A DNA stretch of 64,000 nucleotides from Candidatus Rokuibacteriota bacterium (GTDB taxonomy: Bacteria; Methylomirabilota; Methylomirabilia; Rokubacteriales; CSP1-6): assembly GCA_003220615.1 (NCBI GenBank), contig QHTB01000139.1:122777-186776 (forward strand). Direction: 5' to 3'. The position numbers and the translations under genes were made by a program. The notes below the pieces were generated by a model that was given only the letters and a program-made list of their open reading frames with translations, ran no database searches and was not told the origin of the DNA. Positions 36,918 through 46,287 of the stretch are shown piece after piece. Position 1 is the stretch's first letter; each line of letters opens with the position of its first letter.

Positions 36918-38501
36918 TCAGCGGCTGGCGCCGCGGCGCTCGTCACGCCGCAGCTTGTACTCGACGGAATCCACCAGCGCCTGCCACGAGGCCTCGATGA
37001 TGTTGTCGGCGACGCCTACGGTGCCCCACGTCTCCTCACCGTCACCCGAGGTGACGAGGACCCGCGTCTTGGCGCCGGTACCCTTGGATTCATCGAGGAT
37101 GCGAACCTTGTAGTCCAGCAGCTGCATCGTCTTGAGGCTCGGGTAGAACTCCTCGAGCGCCTTGCGAAGCGCGTGGTCGAGCGCGTTGACGGGGCCGTTG
37201 CCGGACGCCGCGGTGTGCTCGAGGATCCCCTTGACCCGGACGCGCACGGTCGCCTCCGCCACCGGAGCGTCGGCGTGCTGCTCCTCGACGATGACGCGGT
37301 AGGCGTCGAGCTCGAAGTACGGCCGGTGGCGGCCGAGCGCGCGCTCCATGAGCAGCTCGAACGACGCCTCGGCGCCCTCGAACTGGAAGCCCTGATCCTC
37401 GAGCGACTTCAGCTCGTCCAGGATGCGCCGCGAGTCGGGCGTGGCCTGGTCGAGGTCGATCCCATACTCGCGCGCCTTCCAGACGATGTTGGACTTGCCC
37501 GAGAGCTCGGACACGAGCACACGCCGGTGGTTGCCGACGGCTTGAGGATCGATGTGCTCGTAGGTCTCCGGATGCTTCAGCACCGCCGACACGTGCATGC
37601 CCCCCTTGTGGGCAAAGGCCGAATCGCCCACGTAGGGCTGGGACGTCCACGGCTTGCGGTTGGCCAGCTCCGAGACGAAGCGTGAGACGTCGCGCAGCTC
37701 GCGGAGGTGCGCCTCCGGGATGCAGTCGACGCCCATCTTCAGCACGAGGCTCGGAATGATCGAGACCAGGTTGGCGTTGCCGCAGCGCTCGCCGAACCCG
37801 TTGATCGTGCCTTGCACCTGCTCCACACCCTCGCTGACGGCGGCCAGCGAGTTGGCCACCGCGCACTCGGCGTCGTTGTGGACGTGGATGCCGAGACGGG
37901 CCGGAACCTCGCGCTTCACCACCTGGAGAATCGCGACCAGGTCGTGGGGCAGCGTGCCGCCGTTGGTGTCGCAGAGCACGACCCAATGCGCCCCCGCGCC
38001 GGCCGCGGCCTTCAGCGTAGCCAGCGCGTACTCGCGATTGGCCCGGAAGCCGTCGAAGAAGTGCTCGGCGTCGTACATCACCTCGTCCATCTTCGGGCGG
38101 AGATAGGCGATGGTGTCGCCGATCATGGCCAGGTTCTCGGGCAGCGTCGTCTCGAGCGCATGCGTCACGTGGAAGTCCCACGACTTGCCGACGATCGTCG
38201 CCACCGGTGCGCCGGCCTCGATCAGGGCCTGCATGTTGGCGTCGCCCACGGCGCTGACACCGGCGCGACGGGTCATGGAAAACGCGCAGAGCTTGGCGTG
38301 CTTCAGCGAGACGTCGTGCATGCGGCGGAAGAAGCGGAGGTCCTTCGGATTCGAGCCCGGCCAGCCGCCCTCGATGTAGTGGATGCCGATGGCATCGAAG
38401 CGTGCCGCCAGACGGACCTTGTCTTCCATCGAAAACGACACGCCTTCGCCCTGGGTGCCGTCGCGCAGTGTCGTGTCGTAAATCTTGATGGCTCGCCGCA
38501 T
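36918..38501 (-). CDS. cimA: (R)-citramalate synthase
   Basis: A 527-residue DRE-TIM metallolyase condensing pyruvate and acetyl-CoA to citramalate, the threonine-independent entry to isoleucine. The catalytic [18 protein letters not shown] motif, [12 protein letters not shown] and [15 protein letters not shown] are characteristic. The C-terminal LeuA allosteric dimer domain lies at about 385-520. GWPGSNPKD distinguishes CimA from isopropylmalate synthase. The start [11 protein letters not shown] is preferred over the track start 55 codons upstream. Confidence 0.9.
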   Translation of the reverse strand: MRRAIKIYDTTLRDGTQGEGVSFSMEDKVRLAARFDAIGIHYIEGGWPGSNPKDLRFFRRMHDVSLKHAKLCAFSMTRRAGVSAVGDANMQALIEAGAPVATIVGKSWDFHVTHALETTLPENLAMIGDTIAYLRPKMDEVMYDAEHFFDGFRANREYALATLKAAAGAGAHWVVLCDTNGGTLPHDLVAILQVVKREVPARLGIHVHNDAECAVANSLAAVSEGVEQVQGTINGFGERCGNANLVSIIPSLVLKMGVDCIPEAHLRELRDVSRFVSELANRKPWTSQPYVGDSAFAHKGGMHVSAVLKHPETYEHIDPQAVGNHRRVLVSELSGKSNIVWKAREYGIDLDQATPDSRRILDELKSLEDQGFQFEGAEASFELLMERALGRHRPYFELDAYRVIVEEQHADAPVAEATVRVRVKGILEHTAASGNGPVNALDHALRKALEEFYPSLKTMQLLDYKVRILDESKGTGAKTRVLVTSGDGEETWGTVGVADNIIEASWQALVDSVEYKLRRDERRGASR

Positions 38502-38580
38502 TCCGACATCATGCGGTAGGGGGCCGAACACGTCAAGGCGCGCGCGCGGGGCCTGGTGTAGCCTGGAGGTAGAGCGCCGC

Positions 38581-38814
38581 ATGGGAGGCCCTGTGCGGGG
38601 AATCGTGGTCGTCGGTATCGCGTTGATCGTCCTCGGTGTCGTGGCCCTGGCCTGGCAGGGCATCACCTACACGTCCAAGGAGAAGGTCGTCGACGTCGGG
38701 CCGCTCAAGGTGGAAGCGGAACGACAGAAGACGATCCCGGTCTCGCCCGTCGTCGGGGGCGTCGCCGTCGCCGCGGGTCTCGTGCTGGTCGTCGTGGGCG
38801 CCCGGCGCTCCTGA
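38581..38814 (+). CDS. Small DUF3185-like membrane protein
   Basis: A 77-residue protein with two membrane helices ([20 protein letters not shown] and [21 protein letters not shown]) flanking a short charged segment, [20 protein letters not shown]. This helix-KEKxxDxGPLK-helix plan is seen in small DUF3185-type proteins of unknown function. It lies alone between the divergent cimA and the convergent CoA transferase. Confidence 0.7.
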   Translation: MGGPVRGIVVVGIALIVLGVVALAWQGITYTSKEKVVDVGPLKVEAERQKTIPVSPVVGGVAVAAGLVLVVVGARRS

Positions 38815-38870
38815 CCACCCCGCCGTCGAAGTCGCTGAGGGCTCGCGGGGCGTCGAGGCTTCCCTGATCG

Positions 38871-40064
38871 TCAGATGACGCCGTCGCGGCGCAAGCGGGC
38901 GACGGCGGCCGCCTTGAGACCGAGCACGCCACGGAGGACCGCCGCCGTGTGCTGACCGAGCAGCGGGGGCGCCGTCGCGGCCTTTCCCGGCGTCGTGTGG
39001 AGCCGGATGGGCACGCCCATGACCGTGACGTGGCCGGCTTTCGGATGACGCAGGCGCACCACCATTCCGCGCGATTTCAGGTGATCGCTCTCGCACACCT
39101 CGGCGACCGTCTTGATGCGCCCGGCCGGAACACCGGCCGCTTCCAGGCGCTTGAGCCACTCGTCGGCCCCGCGCGCGCCGAAGATCTCGTTCAGTAACGG
39201 GACCAGCGTGGCGCGGTGCTCCACGCGTTTGGCCTCGGTGTCGAATCGCGGATCGGCCGCCAGGTCGGGGCGCTCCAGGGCCGCGCAGCACTGCTTCCAC
39301 AGCGAGTTGTTGGCGACGCCGAGTGTGAGGTAGGCGTCGGCCGCCTTGAAGACCTCGTAGGGCACGATCGACGGATGCTGATTGCCCCGGCGGCTCGGCT
39401 TGCCGCCGGTGTTGAAGTACGTCCCCGCCTGGTACGTCAGGAGCGAGGCCATGACGTCGAGCATGCCGATCTCGACCTTCTGGCCGCGCCTGGTCCGCAC
39501 GCGCGCGAGCAACGCCAGCACGATGCCGTGAGCGGCGGACATGCCGGCGACGAGATCGCCGATCGAGTTCCCGACTTTCACCGGCGGGCCATCGGGAAAG
39601 CCGGTGATGTCCATGATGCCGCCCTCGCCCTGCACGATGAGGTCGTAGCCGGCGCGATGCGCTTCGGGCCCCGACTCGCCGAAGCCCGAGATCGAGCAGT
39701 ACACGAGGCGCGGATTGAGGCGGCTCAGCGCCTTGAAGCCCACGCCGAGCCGTTCCATCGTGCCGGGACGGAAGTTCTCGACGACGACGTCGCTCTTGCG
39801 CGCGAGGCTCCGTAGAATGTCCAGGCCCTCGCGGGCCTTGAGGTTGAGCGTGACGCTCTTCTTGCCGCGGTTGACCGACATGAAGTACGTGGCCTCGCCC
39901 GCCACGAACGGCGGCCATTTCCGCGTGTCGTCGCCCTTGCCCGGCTCCTCGATCTTGACGACCTCGGCGCCCATGTCGGCCAGCATCATCGTGCAGAACG
40001 GTCCAGCGAGGACGCGTGTGAGATCGAGCACCCGGACGCCGTCGAGCGGCTTAGTTCGAGCCAC
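38871..40064 (-). CDS. CaiB/BaiF-family (type III) CoA transferase
   Basis: A 397-residue formyl-CoA/carnitine-type CoA transferase. The N-terminal LDGVRVLDLTRVLAGPF is diagnostic, followed by GADVVKIEEPG-like GAEVVKIEEPGKGDD and VVENFRPGTMERLG. The catalytic Asp lies within the GYDLIVQGEGGIMD region. It moves CoA between carboxylic acids. It starts with GTG, and its first 14 bp overlap the end of the DUF35 gene, so it is in one operon with the thiolase-like gene. Confidence 0.93.
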   Translation of the reverse strand: MARTKPLDGVRVLDLTRVLAGPFCTMMLADMGAEVVKIEEPGKGDDTRKWPPFVAGEATYFMSVNRGKKSVTLNLKAREGLDILRSLARKSDVVVENFRPGTMERLGVGFKALSRLNPRLVYCSISGFGESGPEAHRAGYDLIVQGEGGIMDITGFPDGPPVKVGNSIGDLVAGMSAAHGIVLALLARVRTRRGQKVEIGMLDVMASLLTYQAGTYFNTGGKPSRRGNQHPSIVPYEVFKAADAYLTLGVANNSLWKQCCAALERPDLAADPRFDTEAKRVEHRATLVPLLNEIFGARGADEWLKRLEAAGVPAGRIKTVAEVCESDHLKSRGMVVRLRHPKAGHVTVMGVPIRLHTTPGKAATAPPLLGQHTAAVLRGVLGLKAAAVARLRRDGVI

Positions 40065-40479
40065 CTTCGCCTCCCTTGAAGAGCCGGCGCACCACGCTGC
40101 GGGTCATCGCGTTGACGCGATCGCCGGCGCGGCCGGCGCGGCCCCAGAACAGACGCGCGCGGTCGAGCGTGTTCAGGCTGGAGAAGTAATAGACGTTGTC
40201 CACCGCCTCGATGGCGACGAGTGAGCCGATGCGCACCCGCGGCGTCTGCGCGCCGTGGCAGACGAAGCGGGCGCCCCCCTGGAGCTGGACGAGGGCGATG
40301 TGGAGCGGCGAGCGGAATCCCTCGGGAGCCGAGTGCAGCGTCGTGTACGACACGATCTCGCCGACCCCGGGCACCGTTGTCGGAGTCATCCGCGCCGGAT
40401 GGTGCGGACAGTAAGTCGCCGGCGGCGCGACGATCAGTCCGCAGCGCGAGCAACGCGAGGCCGGGATGCGCTCGATCAT
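40051..40479 (-). CDS. DUF35 OB-fold protein, thiolase partner
   Basis: A 142-residue protein with an N-terminal rubredoxin-like zinc ribbon (CSRCGLIVAPPATYCPHHP; here CxxC and a Cys/His pair) followed by an acyl-CoA-binding OB-fold (GVGEIVSYTTLH, GARFVCHGAQTPRVRIGS). Such proteins form complexes with SCP-X-type thiolases or aldolases, one of which is encoded upstream. The start MIERIPASRC is preferred over the track start. It overlaps the CoA transferase start. Confidence 0.85.
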   Translation of the reverse strand: MIERIPASRCSRCGLIVAPPATYCPHHPARMTPTTVPGVGEIVSYTTLHSAPEGFRSPLHIALVQLQGGARFVCHGAQTPRVRIGSLVAIEAVDNVYYFSSLNTLDRARLFWGRAGRAGDRVNAMTRSVVRRLFKGGEGGSN

Positions 40480-40624
40480 TGTATCGAAGCGTTGGAGAGC
40501 GGCTCGAACCGTGGGTGGCGCGGTCGCGGCGCGGAGTGGCTGCGTACGACTTTCCGATTGATTGAATTTCCCGTGTCGCTTCGCGCAGGTTCCTGAATGA
40601 TTGAGTGTGCGCAGCGGCGGCGTG

Positions 40625-41752
40625 TCATCGCGAAGCTTCGAGCAGGGTGACCCAGTTGTTGGTGGCCAGGCCTCCGATGGAGTGGGCGAGGCCGATCCGT
40701 GCACTGAGCTGACGGCCTTCGGCGCGACCAGAAAGCTGCCACACGCACTCCACGATCTGCGCGAGTCCGGTGGCGGCGAGCGGATGGCCCCGCGCTTTGA
40801 GGCCGCCCGAGGGATTGATCGGCAACCGGCCGTCGAGGGCCGTCTCGCCGTTCAGCGTGATCGCGCCGGACTTGCCCGGCGGCACCAGGCCGATGTCCTC
40901 CAGCGCGATCAGCTCGAACGGCGCGAACGCGTCGTGTAGCTCGGCGAAGTCCACGCGGGCCGGGCCGAATCCCGCCATCGTGAAGGCGGCCCGCGCGGCC
41001 GTCTGGGTAGCTCGAAACGACGTCAGCTCGTGACGGTGACGTAGCGCCAGCGTGTCGGTGCCCTGCCCGACACCGGCGACACGGACGGGGCCGCGCGTGC
41101 TGGTGAGCACGACCGCGGCTGCACCATCGGAGATCGGACAGCAGTGCAGCAACCGGAGCGGGTCGGAGACCATGCGGCTCGCCATCACCTCGTCCATGGT
41201 CACCAGCGACGGGAAGTGCGCGAGAGGATTGCGGGCGGCGTGGGCGTGGTTCTTCACGGCGACGGCGGCGATCTCACGCTCGCCGACCCCGTGACGCGCC
41301 ATGAGCGCGCGCGTGATGAGCGCGGCCAGCGCTGGCATCGTGGCGCCGTACGACCGCTCGTAGGGATCGATGGAGCGCCCGATCAGCTCGGAGACCCGCG
41401 GCGTGGCGACGTGGGTCATCTTCTCGCCGCCGACCACGAGCACGGTCGAGCACAGCCCGCTCGCCACCTGGGCGAAGCCGGCGTAGAACGCGGCCGCCCC
41501 CGACGATGTGGCCGTCTCGACGCGAAGCGTGGGAACGTCGGCGAATCCCATGTGGCTGGCGACGTTGGAGGCGAAGTTGCCGTCGCCCACGAATTCCTCG
41601 GGATTCATCGCCGCGACCACGATGGCCTGCGGGCGCTCGAGGCCGGCCATGGCGAGCGCCGCCAGGGCGGCCTCGGCCATCAGCTCGGCCAACGGCTCGC
41701 CGCGTCGGCCGATACGCGTCATACCGGCGCCACTGACCCAGACGTCCTGCAT
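40625..41752 (-). CDS. SCP-X-type thiolase-fold protein lacking the thiolase Cys
   Basis: A 375-residue thiolase superfamily protein. LHDAFAPFELIALEDIG and PINPSGGLKARGHPLAATG correspond to the HDAF and GHP motifs. At the nucleophile site, where relatives have VEAACASG, this protein reads VETATSSG, so Thr82 replaces Cys. With the DUF35 partner, this resembles lipid-transfer-protein aldolases (Ltp2 type) that cleave side chains by retro-aldol chemistry, rather than a true thiolase; this assignment is inference. A 145-bp gap separates it from the DUF35 gene, with no recognised feature. Confidence 0.85.
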   Translation of the reverse strand: MQDVWVSGAGMTRIGRRGEPLAELMAEAALAALAMAGLERPQAIVVAAMNPEEFVGDGNFASNVASHMGFADVPTLRVETATSSGAAAFYAGFAQVASGLCSTVLVVGGEKMTHVATPRVSELIGRSIDPYERSYGATMPALAALITRALMARHGVGEREIAAVAVKNHAHAARNPLAHFPSLVTMDEVMASRMVSDPLRLLHCCPISDGAAAVVLTSTRGPVRVAGVGQGTDTLALRHRHELTSFRATQTAARAAFTMAGFGPARVDFAELHDAFAPFELIALEDIGLVPPGKSGAITLNGETALDGRLPINPSGGLKARGHPLAATGLAQIVECVWQLSGRAEGRQLSARIGLAHSIGGLATNNWVTLLEASR

Positions 41753-41802
41753 CGACGCTTATTGTAGCGGGCGGCGCGACGGCGCACGGGCGCCGCCCGC
41801 GA

Positions 41803-42075
41803 TCAGCGAGGACGAGTGGGCATCAGCGCAGGTTCGACACCGCTCCGGCGTCGCGGTGGTGGCGGCGGCGCCGCGACACCGAGCTCGCGGATGAGGCGGA
41901 GCAGATAGGTCCGTTGTAGCCCGAGGACGCGCGCGGTGTGCGTGCGGTTGCCACGCATCTGATGCAGCGTCGCCTCGATGAGCCGCCGTTTGAAGTCGGA
42001 CACGGCGCCGTGATACCCCGGCGACAACGGCGGCGGAGCCGTAGAAGCGATGGCGGACGACAGTGGCAATCGCAT
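41803..42075 (-). CDS. Small Fis-type helix-turn-helix protein
   Basis: A protein of about 90 residues. The C-terminal half is a Fis/NtrC-type DNA-binding domain: DFKRRLIEATLHQMRGNRT followed by ARVLGLQRTYLLRLIRELG. It lacks the AAA+ and receiver domains of NtrC proteins. The N-terminal 30 residues are Pro/Ser-rich. Starts at ATG 42075 or GTG 42105 are possible. It may be a nucleoid-associated or orphan regulator; no target is evident. Confidence 0.65.
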   Translation of the reverse strand: MRLPLSSAIASTAPPPLSPGYHGAVSDFKRRLIEATLHQMRGNRTHTARVLGLQRTYLLRLIRELGVAAPPPPPRRRSGVEPALMPTRPR

Positions 42076-42193
42076 GGCAGCCGGCACGTACAACGCGCGT
42101 GCCACACTCCGTCACCGCGATTTGCGCACGTTCTCCGACCCGCCGCGCGCGAGAGTGCCCTGCCGGACGAGCACCCTGCCCTGTCGCATGGGC

Positions 42194-42222
42194 AAAGCAA
42201 AAGGGCCCGCGAACGGGCCCTT
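42194..42222 (-). terminator. Rho-independent terminator of the ferredoxin gene
   Basis: In the leftward direction, AAGGGCCCG-ttcg-CGGGCCCTT forms a 9-bp stem with a stable UUCG tetraloop followed by TTGCTTT. It lies 28 bp after the ferredoxin stop. Confidence 0.8.
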
Positions 42223-42249
42223 CGTGCGCAACGTCGCTGCCGGCCGCGG

Positions 42250-42513
42250 TCACTTCTTTGCCGGCTGGACTCCCGGATTGTCCTTGAAGAATTGCTTGTT
42301 CATGTCCGTGAACTTCTTCCACTGGTCGGGGACTTCGTCTTCCGCGAAGATCGCCTTCACCGGGCAGACGGGCTCGCATGCGCCACAGTCGATGCACTCG
42401 TCGGGGTGGATGAACAGCATGTCCGGCCCCTCGTAGATGCAGTCCACGGGGCACACTTCAACGCAGGCCTTGTCCTTGACGTTGATGCAGGGCTCAGCGA
42501 TCACATACGGCAT
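42250..42513 (-). CDS. fdxA: 7Fe (3Fe-4S/4Fe-4S) ferredoxin
   Basis: An 87-residue ferredoxin. The first cluster is bound by CINVKDKACVEVCPVDCI, where Cys-x7-Cys-x3-CP spacing is the 3Fe-4S type. The second is bound by CIDCGACEPVCPVKAI (4Fe-4S). The C-terminal extension (WKKFTDMNKQFF) matches bacterial seven-iron ferredoxins. It is a soluble electron carrier. It has its own promoter, an operator-like palindrome and a terminator, so it is a single-gene unit. Confidence 0.95.
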   Translation of the reverse strand: MPYVIAEPCINVKDKACVEVCPVDCIYEGPDMLFIHPDECIDCGACEPVCPVKAIFAEDEVPDQWKKFTDMNKQFFKDNPGVQPAKK

Positions 42514-42544
42514 CGAAATCCCCCCATGTCGGTTGGCGACGTAG

Positions 42545-42555
42545 TGGTCAGACCA
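42545..42555. promoter_or_regulatory. FadR/GntR-type operator at the ferredoxin promoter
   Basis: TGGTC-A-GACCA is a perfect 11-bp palindrome of the TGGTnnnACCA class bound by FadR-subfamily GntR regulators. It sits just downstream of the -10 box, where a repressor would block initiation. The same core occurs upstream of the peptide transporter operon at 48342. No GntR gene is in the window. Confidence 0.6.
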
Positions 42556-42561
42556 GAGAAA

Positions 42562-42591
42562 CTTTTACCTGAGTTCCCGGGCACCTGTCAA
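42562..42591 (-). promoter_or_regulatory. Promoter of the ferredoxin gene
   Basis: Leftward TTGACA (42586-42591), an 18-bp spacer and TAAAAG (42562-42567), or GTAAAA with 17 bp. The -35 box is a perfect consensus. It lies about 50-75 bp upstream of the ferredoxin start. Confidence 0.65.
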
Positions 42592-42623
42592 GCAAACGGC
42601 GACAGACCCGTGCACCGAGGCGG

Positions 42624-43526
42624 CTACTGCGTGCGCAGGCGTGGATCGAGCGCATCGCGCAGCGAATCGCCGAACAGGTTGAAGGCGAACACGGCCAGGC
42701 TGATGGCGAGGCCGGGGAAGATCGCCATCCAGGGCGCCTGCTCGGCGAACTGCACGGCGGCGCCGCGGAGCATCAGTCCCCACGCCGGCGTCGGCTCCGC
42801 GACGCCAAGGCCGAGGAAGGACAGCGACGCCTCCAGCAGGATGGCTTGGCCCAGGAAGGCCGTGAGCATGATCAGGTAGGGCGCCATCACGTTGGGCAGC
42901 ATGTGCCGGAGGATGATGCGGCGGTGGCGAAAGCCGGCGGCACGAGCCGCGTCGACATAGGGCATCTCCCTGATGGCGAGCGCGCTCGAGCGCGCCACCA
43001 GCGAGGCGCGGGGGATCATCGGCACCGTGATGGCGAGGATCACGTTGGTGACGCCGGTGCCGAGGATCGAGACGACGGCCAGCGCGAGGATGATCAGCGG
43101 GAACGACAGGAAGATGTCCATCACGCGCTGGATCAGGAGATCGACCTTGCCGCCGAAGTAGGCGCTCGCCACGCCGATCACTGCACCGACCGTGGCGCCG
43201 AAGGACGCGCAGGCGAAGCCCACGATCATCGCCGTGCGCGATCCGAAGATGATGCGTGAGAGGACGTCACGGCCGAAGGCATCCGTGCCCAGCCAGTGCG
43301 CCATCGAGGGCCGCGCCAGCATCGCGCCGTAGTCGGTGGCGAGCGGGTCGTAGGCGGCGAAGACGTTGGCGCCGAGAGCCACGATGATGTTGAGGAGAAC
43401 GATCGCGGCACCGATCGCGCCCAGCGGCCGCTTGCGGACGAAGTCCTTCGTCGCGGCCCACCAGCGCGCCCTGCGTCCAGCGACTTCGGGAATATCGGCG
43501 AACGTATCGGCCGGACGGATCGCCAT
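42624..43526 (-). CDS. dppC: Peptide ABC transporter permease (DppC type)
   Basis: A 300-residue inner-membrane permease of the dipeptide/oligopeptide/nickel class, six helices. HWLGTDAFGRDVLSRIIFGSR and the EAA loop VDAARAAGFRHRRIILRHMLPN, which contacts the ATPases, are typical of DppC. An N-terminal OppC_N helix is present. It is the last gene of the leftward transporter operon, separated from dppB by 126 bp with no recognised feature. Confidence 0.93.
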   Translation of the reverse strand: MAIRPADTFADIPEVAGRRARWWAATKDFVRKRPLGAIGAAIVLLNIIVALGANVFAAYDPLATDYGAMLARPSMAHWLGTDAFGRDVLSRIIFGSRTAMIVGFACASFGATVGAVIGVASAYFGGKVDLLIQRVMDIFLSFPLIILALAVVSILGTGVTNVILAITVPMIPRASLVARSSALAIREMPYVDAARAAGFRHRRIILRHMLPNVMAPYLIMLTAFLGQAILLEASLSFLGLGVAEPTPAWGLMLRGAAVQFAEQAPWMAIFPGLAISLAVFAFNLFGDSLRDALDPRLRTQ

Positions 43527-43652
43527 GTCACACCACCGTCATTGAACTGGGCGCGGGCACCCGGGCTCGCGCCACGCCCGCGCCCCGTCGCGATCCCGGT
43601 TTGCGACCCTTCGTTCGCGTGATGTGAGCCGCGACGTCACGGAACGCAGTCC

Positions 43653-44606
43653 TCACCGGAGTCGAATCCGCGGATCGATCCAGGCATAGGCCAGGTCGAC
43701 CATGAAGTTGACGAAGATGAAGACGAAGGCAACGAGCAGCACCAGCGCCTGCGTCAGCGTGTAGTCGCGATGGGCCACCGCTTCCACGAACAACAGCCCG
43801 AGCCCGTTGAGGTTGAAGACCTGCTCGGTGACGACGAGCCCGCCCATCAGGAAGGCGAACTCGAGCGCGATGACGGTGAGCACGGGCAGCATCGCATTCT
43901 TCAGGGCGTGGCGGGACAGGATGAGTTGCTGCCAGAGGCCCTTGGCCCGCGCGGTACGGATGTAGTCCTCGCGCAGGACTTCCAGCATCGCCGACCGCGT
44001 CATCCGCGTGGCGACCGCCGAGTAGCGATAGCCGACGGCGAGGGCCGGCCAGATCAGCTGGGCCAGGTTCTGAATCGGGTTCTGCCAGAACGGCGTGTAG
44101 ACCATCGGCGGCAGCCAGTGAAACACGATCAGCAGTCCCAGGATGAACATGATACCGAGCCAGAACGAGGGGGTGGCCAGCCCGGCAATGGAGAAGATGC
44201 GCACGACGTAGTCGACCCACGTGTCCTGCTTGAGGGCCGCCAGCACGCCGAGGGGAATGGCGAGCAGCACGGCGATGAACGTGGCCATGATCGCGAGCTG
44301 GAGGCTCAGCGCGAAGCGCAGGCGGACCTCTTCGAGGATCGACGCCCCCGTCCACATCGAGGTGCCGAAGTCGAAGCGGAGGATGCCCCCCATCCACGAT
44401 GCGAACTGCTTCCACATCGGCTGGTCGAGGCCGAGTCGGGCCCGTTCCTTGTCGAGGCTCTCCTTCTGAGCGAAGGAGCTCTCCCCGGCGAAGCGCAGCT
44501 CGACGATGTCGCCGGGCACCACCCGCATGAGGAAGAACACCAGCACGGCCACGCTGAGGAGCGTGGGGATCATCAGCAGCACGCGCTTGACGATGTAACG
44601 GATCAT
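43653..44606 (-). CDS. dppB: Peptide ABC transporter permease (DppB type)
   Basis: A 317-residue permease with six helices. The N-terminal MIRYIVKRVLLMIPTLLSV and the FFLMRVVPGDIVE motif are diagnostic for DppB/OppB, and the EAA loop is YIRTARAKGLWQQLILSRHALKN. It pairs with DppC to form the channel. It starts 25 bp after the binding-protein stop. Confidence 0.94.
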   Translation of the reverse strand: MIRYIVKRVLLMIPTLLSVAVLVFFLMRVVPGDIVELRFAGESSFAQKESLDKERARLGLDQPMWKQFASWMGGILRFDFGTSMWTGASILEEVRLRFALSLQLAIMATFIAVLLAIPLGVLAALKQDTWVDYVVRIFSIAGLATPSFWLGIMFILGLLIVFHWLPPMVYTPFWQNPIQNLAQLIWPALAVGYRYSAVATRMTRSAMLEVLREDYIRTARAKGLWQQLILSRHALKNAMLPVLTVIALEFAFLMGGLVVTEQVFNLNGLGLLFVEAVAHRDYTLTQALVLLVAFVFIFVNFMVDLAYAWIDPRIRLR

Positions 44607-44631
44607 GTGATTGTGAACAGCGCCGGCGTCA

Positions 44632-46224
44632 TCACTCGCTCAGCCAGACGGTGTCGAGCTGCTGGTTCAGGTAGTGGCTCGGCGTGATCGTCCACCCGTG
44701 CACCCGGCTCGAGTGCGGCACGATCCGGTGCCACTGCAGCGTGTAGATGTAGTGGACCTCCTCGTCGAGGAGCCGCCGCTCGAACTCGCGGATGTACTTC
44801 TTGCGCTCTTCGGCGTCGGTGGCCCGTCCCTGCTTCTCGTAGAGCTCGTCGAGCGTGCGATCGACGTAGCGGCTGTAGTTCGACGGGCTGACGTCTTTGG
44901 ACTCGAACTTGTAGAGGTCGAGGTCGGGATCCACCGTGTAGCCGCACTGGAAGTCGGCGGCCGCCTCGAAGTTCCCTCCCCGCAGCTCGGAGTAGTACTT
45001 CGCCGCCTCGATCACTTCCTGCCGCACATTGAGGCCGATCTGTCGCCACTGATCGATGAGCCAGACCCCCAGCGGCTCGTAGGGCATGGGGATGCCGCGG
45101 TTCTTGTAGACGAACGAGAAGCCGTCGGGGACCCCGGCCTCCTTGAGGAGGCGGCGCGCCTCGGCCCTTGCCTTGTTGATGTCGTGACCGTAGCCCGACA
45201 GTTTCTCCAGATCCGCAGCCGGCGTCGCGAACTTCGTTCCCGGCACCTGGACGCCGCCGACTTCCTTGACGATGGCGATCTTCGAGAGCGCCGTCGAGCC
45301 CTGATAGCGATCCAGGGCCAGCGTGAGCGCTTTGCGCACGCGCCGGTCGTCGAACGGCTTCTTCTCGTGGTTCAGAGCGACGAGGATCACGCAGTTCCAC
45401 GCGCTCTCCTGCACCGTGATCTTCGGGCCGAGCGCGTTGACCAGCGTATCGCGCTCGACCGGTGAGAACCCCCGGAACTGGATCATGGCGCGCTCGCCAC
45501 GGATCGCCGCCACCTGGGCGGCCGAATCGGTCATGAAGATGGCACGATAGCCGTCGAGGTAGGGCTTGCCCTTGTCCCAGTAGTTCGGGTTCTTCTTCCC
45601 CACCCAGTGGGAGCCCTTCACGTGCTCGACGAAGAGGAAGGGCCCCGTGCCCATCACGTTCTGCTCGTACCAGCGCATGTCCTTGGCCAGGATGTCGGCC
45701 TTGTAGATCCAGTTCCACGGCGAGGCGAGCGAGTTCAGGAACGAGGCCGACGGATACTTCAGCCGGAAGACGACCGTGTAGGGATCGGGCGCCTGGATGG
45801 CCTCGACGTCGACGTACTCGCCCTTCCGGTTGCTGGCCACGCCCGCCGGTGGATTGACGATCTTGTCGTAGCTGGCCTTGGCGTCCTTCGACGTGAACTC
45901 GCTGCCGTCGTGGAACTTCACGCCGTGCCGGAGCTTCAGGGTGTACGTGCGGCCGTCCTTCGAGATCGTCCACGACTCGGCCAGATCGGGCACGACCTTG
46001 GCGCCGGTCTTGTCGGTCGGATCCGTCCGCAGCAGCGTGTTGTAGTGCGGCGCGATCGGGTGGATCGTGCCGAACGTCTCCTCTCGATGGGCATCGTAGG
46101 ACGGTGGGCTCGACGGCACGACGAACACGAGCTCGCCACCGTACCGGGGCTTCTCCTGGGCCGCCACGGGCACCGCCGCCCCGATCAGGACCGCCGTTGC
46201 GAGGAGCAGGAACCGTCTCAGCAT
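44632..46224 (-). CDS. dppA: Peptide/nickel-type ABC substrate-binding protein
   Basis: A 530-residue family 5 solute-binding protein. The signal peptide is MLRRFLLLATAVLIGAAVPVAA, without a lipobox Cys, so it would be a soluble periplasmic protein. YNTLLRTDPTD, PDLAESWTISKDGRTYTLKLRHGVKFHDG (spanning the conserved domain, quoted as one motif in two short parts PDLAESW and LRHGVKFHDG) and FRGFSPVERD-like core regions fit SBP_bac_5. The ligand is unknown: peptides are likely, but sugars, opines or metals also use this family. Confidence 0.93.
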   Translation of the reverse strand: MLRRFLLLATAVLIGAAVPVAAQEKPRYGGELVFVVPSSPPSYDAHREETFGTIHPIAPHYNTLLRTDPTDKTGAKVVPDLAESWTISKDGRTYTLKLRHGVKFHDGSEFTSKDAKASYDKIVNPPAGVASNRKGEYVDVEAIQAPDPYTVVFRLKYPSASFLNSLASPWNWIYKADILAKDMRWYEQNVMGTGPFLFVEHVKGSHWVGKKNPNYWDKGKPYLDGYRAIFMTDSAAQVAAIRGERAMIQFRGFSPVERDTLVNALGPKITVQESAWNCVILVALNHEKKPFDDRRVRKALTLALDRYQGSTALSKIAIVKEVGGVQVPGTKFATPAADLEKLSGYGHDINKARAEARRLLKEAGVPDGFSFVYKNRGIPMPYEPLGVWLIDQWRQIGLNVRQEVIEAAKYYSELRGGNFEAAADFQCGYTVDPDLDLYKFESKDVSPSNYSRYVDRTLDELYEKQGRATDAEERKKYIREFERRLLDEEVHYIYTLQWHRIVPHSSRVHGWTITPSHYLNQQLDTVWLSE

Positions 46225-46287
46225 TGAGGCTCTCCTGTTCTGCTGTTTCCGAAGAAATCGCCGACGCGGCCGTGAGGTTGCCTCATT

